From Scedosporium boydii (Eukaryota; Ascomycota; Sordariomycetes; Microascales; Microascaceae), in contig NJFT01000220.1 in assembly GCA_002221725.1 (NCBI GenBank), forward strand, positions 1 to 64,000: 64,000 nt of DNA, written 5' to 3'. A program made the translations under genes and the position numbers. Position 1 is the first letter of the stretch. Every line of letters starts with the position of its first letter. The notes under the pieces were generated by a model. The model worked only from the letters and a program-made list of their open reading frames with translations. It was not told the origin of the DNA and did not search any database. Shown here one piece after another: positions 56,827 through 64,000 of the stretch.

Positions 56827-57864
56827 ATGTCGAGTCTAGAAGTGCTCAAGGTGCGTACGTTCGTTAGTGGCGTTGTCGCAAACCACACAACGCCGCGGCC
56901 TTCGTCTCAAGTTGGGAGCAGCCCCCCGTCAAAATGCTAACCCGCCTCGCAAGTCCGCTGTTGAGCGCATTATTCTAGACCCGCGATATCAGGATGTCTT
57001 GAGTGTTGTGAAGGGAGCGCGCAATGGCGCCGTGTATGGGAGCAAAGTGCGGTTCCCGCATGCGCTTGTGTAAGAACACCATGCTGGGTGCCGAGGCTTC
57101 TTCAGCCGAGCCGTGGACGGGGAGGAGGGAATCGTGTTGTTGGTCGCTAACACCATGGGATTGAATCTAGCATGATCTTTCTATTCCGGTCCGGGACGTA
57201 AGTCTTCGCCTCGATTTATGTCCTTTTTTTTTCCTAGTCTCGGAGGCTAATGGGGAAACCGTGGGATATAGCTTCAGACATAAACTCTCACTCGTTCTGA
57301 GAGCTACGAGGACACACGCCCGGAACCTAGCGACATTCGCGACAATTTACAAGCTCACCGTTATGTTGCTCAAGCGATTCGGCCCCACGCCAGGAAAAGA
57401 AGGTAAAAAAAAAAAAAATGAAGAAGGCCTCCACAATCCAGGATCCGCGACTCCGCTAACACAGGGAAACAACCCCCCGTTCTCCAGGACCCTACGATAC
57501 CTTCCTCGCCGGCCTCCTAGGAGGCTACGTCGTCTTCGGCCGCCGCTCCAAGCGCACCGGCAAAATCCCCTCCGTCAGCCAACAAATCGTCATCTACGTC
57601 TTCGCGCGCGTCGTCCTCGCCCTCGCGCGCATATCCGTCAAGCCCGGCGCCGGCCTCCCCGTCGTCTCCAAGGAGCCGCTGAGCTCGCAGATCAGCCACT
57701 ACGCGTGGCCGGCGTTCGCGTCGCTGTCCTGGGCTATGGTGATGTACCTCTTCAGGTGGCATCCCGAGGACCTGCAGTCGAGTTTGAGGAGCAGTATGAA
57801 TTATATCTATGTCGATTCCGATCATTGGGATTCGTTGAGGAACTTTATCTGGCATAACAAATAG
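56827..57864 (+). CDS. Peroxisomal membrane protein PXMP4/PMP24 (Tim17 family)
   Basis: Exons 56827..56850, 56954..57069, 57171..57197, 57272..57402, 57488..57864; 224 residues (human PXMP4 is 212). Landmarks are ILDPRYQDVLSVVKGARNGA, VYGSKVRFPHALVMIFLFRS, LRATRTHARNLATFATIYK, FLAGLLGGYVVFG, RVVLALARISVKPG and the C-terminal SLRSSMNYIYVDSD. It is a multi-span membrane protein of the Tim17/22/23 superfamily placed in peroxisomes in animals; its exact role is unsettled. The third exon is only 27 nt. The fourth intron begins GT followed by an A13 run. All junctions are GT-AG and restore the conserved order. Confidence 0.88.
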
Positions 57865-60800
57865 ACGAGAAAGCTAAAAAGGAGCGATTACAGCTGAGGA
57901 GGAGCGGGAGTGGGGGAACCGAGCGGGCTTGCAGATGGGAAGACGATGGAGAAGAAGAAAAAAAAATATATCATGAGCTTTCATGTACGGATGAGAAATG
58001 AGATGGCACGAGGGAGCCATTTCAAGGACTTTCGGATTATGTGTATATTTCGGACTTGTATACGTTTGGCAGGTTGTTCAACCTGATATCTTTAGACGGC
58101 GAAGGCAGGATGACATGGTCTAGCGAATAGATGTACATATGAAGCTTGTCAAAAAGAGACTGGGTCGCTAGCATTAGAGAAGAAAAAGAGACAAGACATG
58201 CCCAGTCAACTCGACCTCGTCGACTCTGCGTCTCCTCTTTGGGGGGGGGGCGTCTCGAGAAGTTGAGTCAGTCCCTCGCTTGATCTAGGCTCTTCTAAGT
58301 TGTAATGCAGAGCCCCATCTCAGCACAAGAAACACGAGCCCATTCGTGGGAGGCGAGGACACGCCCAGGGGGCAAAGCACGTTTTCATCGAAAACCGGCG
58401 AATGGAACCGGGGAATGAAGATTGGATAGACGAAAGACTTTTCGTGATTGAATGCCACCTGCCTGTCAATCCACACCGGTATAAGAAAGATGGAAAAAAT
58501 AACGGCGGGTGCCTACGTTCCAAGGTACGCCGTTTCACCACCGACCCGCGGCCATGCCTTCAGCACGAGTTTTGTTTCGCGAGAGTTCTTCGTATCGTCC
58601 GCGTCGGAATCTTTGATATCTGGCCGTCCGTCAGTCATGTGTTTGCTCTTATCTCCATTTCATTCGATCCCAAGTCACACGCTTGGAGGAGTGAAGGGCC
58701 TATGCCTGTTCGCCTTATGCAGCACGCCAGGAGCGAAAAATACGAAGACTTGGAGATTATCCTATTTCGTGTCAGACTTGGTGAACATACGCCTTTGGGA
58801 TTCAGGTAACAAATGGATATATGTATATAATGCTTCCTTCCTCTTATGAACATGGCGAGGTAGATACAATCTGATATCATCGCATTTGAAGATAAAAGAT
58901 GTAACGACCGCGTCGGGCACGATATCACGCACTCACTACGTGAGAACTAGCGACCGCTATCGAAGGACCCTGTCAAGACGTTGAGCCTTGCCAGAGACCT
59001 AGCTGTCAGCACCGCGTTGTACAGTCCACCCTGATACATAGGGAACAGGGCAGCTGTCGAATCAAGGAATTATAGTATAATTCAACAGTTGTGGTCGAGC
59101 GCATGGATCCCTAGCAGTTAGACTCAACTTGAGTCAGTTCGTCCTGACACGACAAGCTTCATAGCAAAGAGGATCAGGAGCTCTTGCCAGTGGCGATTAG
59201 CATGAGCATCTGAAACCGTGGTATTCTGAGCCTCATGAAGTGGCCTCAGAGCACGGGCAGGTAGGTTGTTTAGCTTCACTACTTTACCCCCAGCCTACAA
59301 GAAGAAGACAAAACACTAGCTCCGCGTCCGAGTCTCCTCGGCCCGTTTAGTACCTTTTGGGTGAACTTCTGATCGACCGAGTTTGCTCGCGTCACAGGAG
59401 ATAGATACTGTTTACCGTCTCCTTCGCGTCCATACCCGCTAGAAGCTCGTATAGGATCAGTCTAGGCTTTAGAATTTCCACGGAGGCACCTCATTTTCTT
59501 GGCTGGCCCAACTAAAGTTCGAACGGAGCCGAGACCACGCCGGCTCGGTGTGAAGCTGCTGACATCGAGTCATCCAAGAGGAACAACACGATGTACTCAA
59601 CATTGGAGATACAACCACCCTCCAAAGCTTCCCCATCATCACTCCCCTCCCCGCCCTCTCCATCCTATCATCAGGACCCTACTCAACAAACAAGGCCCAC
59701 TACAACCCTCCCCCCCTTTACAAACCTCCCAGCCACTGCCGCACACCGAAATGGCGAAATGGGGCCTGGAAGGCAAGCTTTTCAGAGCTTATTTTGACAG
59801 GGTAATTCTAGAATATTAGACTTTCGATGCTAAACACATCGTGCATGTCGACTCCGCGGCGCATGGACAACATGTGCCTTCGGTCCCCAATGGATCGCTA
59901 TTGCCCGTGGCATGACGATGAATCATGTTGTCTAGACACGCATAATGGGACGAAACTATACTAAGGGGAGAGATAAGGGATGCGGGGAGGAATCTAGAAG
60001 TAGATCTTGACATCAGTGTTCGCCCATCCATCGAAGCACGAGCCCGAGGGCCAGGTGCCGTAGAAAAACGCAATCAAGTCAAAACATGTGCAAGCTATGC
60101 CTAGCAAACTTAGCTGGGACGGCTCGCATGTGTTTTGAGGGGATTGGCTCGTACATGGGTCGAGAACTGCCTCCCGCACACTCGTAATTGATGGTTGGAG
60201 ACGTCATGGGAATGCGGTTCCGTGCTCATCATCTGCATTGCCCTTGCAAAAGAAACTTTTTTCACCGAGCCTTCGCTACGCGAAGCTAACAGCTCGCTGA
60301 CTGGCCAAGAGCCGTACTCGGCCGACTTGGACCCGTCCAGGCCCGCCGAGCCAGCGCCAGGAGCTGTGTCTAGATGTTTGAGTTCGTGACTGGTAGCCTA
60401 CTTCGCCGGCGTAAATGCGGCCGAAAACGAGGGCATCATAACAACAACCGACAGTATTCCGCACCGTACGCACCCTATCGCTCTGGAGAGTGCCCCCGTT
60501 GAAGACGGTAGAACAAGAGTTCCTCGAAATTCAGAAGGGGGGGGGGCGTCGACATAAAGAAAGTGACATCTCAGCCAAGCGAGGCTGGAAGACCTGGCTC
60601 ATGGCTGTATGGCATGGAGCCGGCGCGAACCAGGATACCGAAAGCAAGTCGGACTGCGGCCATCGCGGTCTAACAGCGATGTGGGGTGCCTGTCCGACAT
60701 GTGGTAGCATCGCGGATCATCGATGATGCTTTCGTCCACGCTCTCCCCTACCGCATTCTGTGAGGATAAACTTCCTGAGCTCGGAGGAAAGACGTCACTA

Positions 60801-63800
60801 AAGGATGTTTCTTTCAGATAAGGCGGAAATGAACAGGGCGTGAGCGGATATTCATTTGTGATGATAGTAAGGCCGTTGGTAAGCTTCCGAGCGGCCATTC
60901 AGCAGGCGAGGTCCACTCCTCATCGGCTTTGATTCTGCCAGCAAAACTGCCCGCCACTTGCACGGAGCAGAGACAAGCGCCGAGAGTCAGGCGGCGATAC
61001 TCTCGTTCGAGGCTCCGTGAACAGAAACCATAACTGGGAGTGGGATCTAAGAAATGGCCAAACTGCACGATCGTTCGCGGCCATGTATCAACTCGGCCAG
61101 CTCTCCGATAGAGAAGAATCGAGACAATGGCCGAGCTTATCGAACCTCAGAGAGTTAGCATGGCTGCTGAGACATGTTCGTCAGCCCAGCGGGCGCGTGG
61201 GATGGAGTTTAACACGCCGAGGCTGGCGCAGATGTCTTATTCCTCGCGGATGAACAGCCAGCCCCAAACCTAGCGCCATGATTTGACTCGCACGCTACAT
61301 TGGACATTGGGGGGAGGGGGTGTTCGGAGCGAGGATTTTGGCAGCGGGCGAGTGATGTCTCCCAAAGACACCTAAAAGGATCAGCGTTTCAGAACCACGA
61401 TACCACGGTACAACCCAGGACGAGGTATCTAAAGACAGTATCTAGAGACACTAAGAACGTAGACGTCCTCACGCCTCGAATCGTCATCTCGAGGGACATT
61501 CGATCGAAGAGAGCTAGGATGATGTTCATCTTGGCTTATCGTGAGATGGATGATCTAGTGTGTGGGAGGACCATATCGCGGACCCCAACTGTGTAAATCG
61601 GATCCAATGTTCCCGCAATAACCGTGATACCCGACTAGTACGTGAGGATGACTTGTCGATGTTTCCCCAGCCCCTCCCGAGAACCGGGTAGCTGCCATTG
61701 GGGTACGACAAGGTTGTCCAGGACCCATCTGGAGCATAGGACCAGAATGCGTGGTGAGGGTGCAGTGCATGTTTTTGGTTTGGTTTATTGTCGCACTTCT
61801 CGACGAGGTCAGGCTGATTCATTTTTGCCAAGACAGCGAGGCCTGAATCAGTTGCGGTGTGGCGTGCGGGGAGGCCATTCCGGTGCTTGAATGGTGCAAT
61901 TGCGGGATTGAATGCCCCGAACGACAGGCCTGGCCCCCAAAATTGAAGATCATTCATGTCCCCAAGGTCGTCAGTGATGGAACTCGCACGAAAGGGCAAA
62001 GTACGGAGCACGAAGTACCAGCCACGCAGGCAATCCATCGAATACTTGGTTACAGCGAAGCAGCCCATAACGCCAGAAGCTCAGCGGATTCGCTCTGTAC
62101 TCCGTACCTGCTTGAATGCGCCAGGTCTCACTGTGCCTGCTGCGGTAGCCGGCAGCTGGCTGCAAAAACCAGGATTCGAGTTGGAGGTGTTCATGGGGCC
62201 CCTTCGTGCGCATTTAAGTTTGTGCCTGAATGTCATCCATTTCGCCGAACATGGGCTGGCTCGTGGGCCATGGCTATTTGATGCGCTGGACCGCTCATCG
62301 GCGTCGCGGCTATGCAAAGATACGCTCATGGCGGAGCCGATTCGACTGTGAGTCGATGTGAGCGTGTGAGGATCTGCGGGGACTCCAGGTTGATGTTGCA
62401 TCGTGGTTTGTATCTTGCCATTAGTGATTGGTGTTGTTTTGGAAGTGACGAATGTCGAACGGCTCCTGCCGAGGATTGAGTTTACTTCGAAGCACGAAGT
62501 ACATGCATACAATGAAGCTGGACTGATGGTCCAAGGTTGGATGAGGTGAGTACTGACTACACTTCCTACACTCCATACACCGTTAAGCGAGTACGGAGTA
62601 CTTGTACACTCTTCAAGTACTCCTTAATCCCGAGACGTTCGTTCTTTCCTCTGGTGTCTTTCGAGCCTGCATGTGCGCTTCGCTTATTTTTCTTATTTTT
62701 TTTGTACGCATTTTGAGTTCCCTCTTCGATCAGGACTTCACTTTTCGTGCTCCATACTGCAAGTGCCAGGCCCCATGTGAGGTGGGCTCCTGAATCATGA
62801 GCCATTCTTAGCCTGGTTATTCCTAGGCCGGAATTTCCAGATGCATGTGAGATGAGGATTTAGGCGATCTCAGGCCGGGGAAAGTTACATCGGAGCCGAC
62901 AAGCTTGTCCCGTAGGGTCGCTCTTACGCTTCGTAACAGCAAAGTATTCGGCGAAATGAGGATTAGTGCCATCCACCCAAGTCAGGGAAGGTGGTCTCCA
63001 AGTCCGAATTCTTTCGCTAAAATCTCGTGGCTGGCCTGGTCATCGCTAGAGTCTGGAGTCACCAGGCCCATGTGGAATAATTTTCCTTTTCCCTTCCCGA
63101 CCCTACATAGTATGTAGGAAGTACTTCGGGCAAGGCAAACTAGTATGCATACTGGTATTGCAATGCAACATGGGGTCGTAATGGTTCATGGTTATGAAGA
63201 GGACCTTTGTCAGAGTAATTGTGGCGAGAATCGGTTGATCCTGGTGAAAATCTGTGCCTCGCAGCATCGCGGCTGTCGTCGGACTGAATAGGATTCTTAT
63301 GTCGATGCCTTCCTTCTGCCCCTCTTGCTTACACTATGGCAGAGGATTGCAAGTGGTAAAGCAAGCATCTTTACGAAGAGTTGCAGAACTGCTGCCGCAT
63401 TCTACTTGCCGGCCTCATGTTCTGCACTCCGACTAGACCAGAAAATGCGGGGAAATCATCATTATTAGTTTACTTGGATCGACTGGCAGGGTACGGGAAG
63501 ACTCCACGGAGACGGGACGAATTTGTTGCACATGTGCGTGCCCAGAGCGCGCACATAAACTACAAGTTCACACCCACCCTCCTTTATGCGATGTCCGGTC
63601 AGCCGTGGGAGCCAATCTGGCATGACGGTTTAGAATGCATGCCATCGAGCCGCTCACAATCGATCCTTCATTTTAAGACACCCAACGGTGGAGGTCGAAT
63701 AGCGCCGGCATCATGTTTTCCTGACCGCGGCACCCATCTGAATCAAAACCCGCGGTGAAAGTTCCTCCAGGTCACGAGCTGGCTTTGCCGGGCGGCAGAG

Positions 63801-63952
63801 TTGCCACGAGCCCGAATCTCCGAGCCGTCAAACCTAGGTTCTCCCCTCGCCTCGGGATTCATCTCGCCTAGCTCGTTGCGTTAGTACGATAATTACTGTT
63901 GTTATACACTGCTTCATACGCTACGAGCTAGCGAGCAATACACCAGAAAAGC
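57865..63952. other. Gene-poor 6 kb region
   Basis: No coding region with family, splice or composition support. The longest frame (62068..61526, minus, 180 residues) has no recognisable domain. There is no clear AT-rich block. It holds two G10 tracts (58241-58250, 60537-60546), TACTCCGTA or its complement at 62098-62106 and 62592-62600, near-matches at 62002-62010, and ACGAAGTAC words. It may be a relict or accessory segment. Confidence 0.5.
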
Positions 63953-64000
63953 ATGGCTGAACCACAGGTGGAAATCTCAATCTCAGGCGGGGGCGACCCG
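63953..64000 (+). CDS. Possible gene start cut by the window end
   Basis: An ATG at 63953 (context AAAGCATGG) opens a frame of 16 codons, MAEPQVEISISGGGDP, that runs off the window. A short C-terminally open frame of this size can occur by chance; support is only the plausible N-terminal composition. Confidence 0.25.
   Translation, partial: MAEPQVEISISGGGDP

Noticed and set aside
61526..62068. 180-residue minus-strand frame in the gene-poor region
   Set aside because: Longest frame there, but no domain, repeats or splice structure; composition looks random and other strand frames overlap it.
63381..63758. 125-residue plus-strand frame near the right end
   Set aside because: GKSS-like word occurs but there is no P-loop context or family match.
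1..64000. CRISPR arrays, bacterial operons, ribosomal DNA, dispersed 5S rRNA
   Set aside because: No regularly spaced repeats, Shine-Dalgarno-led gene chains or rRNA signatures were found; content is fungal nuclear.

Overview
This 64 kb window is nuclear DNA of a filamentous ascomycete (Pezizomycotina, most likely a Sordariomycete). The evidence is gene content (scytalone dehydratase of DHN-melanin synthesis, an hsp30-type small heat-shock protein, a Zn2Cys6 regulator, Ser/Thr-rich secreted proteins), many short introns (mostly 58-112 nt, GTAAGT/GTATGT donors, CTAAC-like branch sites), and roughly balanced base composition with CT-rich leaders. No bacterial features, operons or CRISPR arrays were seen. 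All gene models below were assembled by joining reading frames at visible splice sites; none was checked against transcripts.

Left part (1-28 kb) is a dense housekeeping stretch: the 3' part of an RRM+YTH m6A reader; a heat-inducible hsp30 with a TATA box and an upstream heat-shock element; RAD51; nucleoporin Nup120/Nup160; retromer Vps26 (minus), divergent from ribosomal protein uL6 (RPL9); an orphan Cys-rich single-pass membrane protein (minus); V-ATPase subunit H; mitochondrial glycine cleavage T-protein; an intron-containing tRNA-Glu(UUC) (minus); an MFS transporter; and an annexin with a long Pro/Gly/Gln/Tyr tail (minus).

Middle part (28-47 kb) is more lineage-specific. It has a Ser/Thr-rich secreted protein, a small Cys-rich secreted gene with an apparent one-base frameshift, a strongly AT-rich block that looks like a decayed transposon end, an orphan protein with two identically spaced zinc fingers, an orphan coiled-coil protein with a 1.1 kb first intron, and then scytalone dehydratase facing a Zn2Cys6 transcription factor tail to tail (119 bp apart).

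Right part (47-58 kb) returns to conserved genes: ribosomal stalk protein P2, the spindle-checkpoint kinase Mps1, mitochondrial ribosomal protein bL21m divergent from the 60S biogenesis factor NSA2, and a PXMP4/PMP24-type peroxisomal membrane protein. The last 6 kb (57.9-63.95 kb) has no gene I can support, carries copies of a TACTCCGTA-type motif and two G10 tracts, and may end with the first codons of a new gene.

The most informative oddities are at the level of gene structure: a GC-AG intron in the YTH gene, a first coding exon consisting only of ATG in NSA2, a 27-nt microexon in the PXMP4 homologue, an A15-CAG 3' splice site in a frame-neutral intron of scytalone dehydratase, and an upstream in-frame AUG that would give hsp30 a presequence-like N terminus. 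I did not find a clearly new multi-gene system; the two orphan proteins and the melanin enzyme/regulator pair are the best candidates for new biology.
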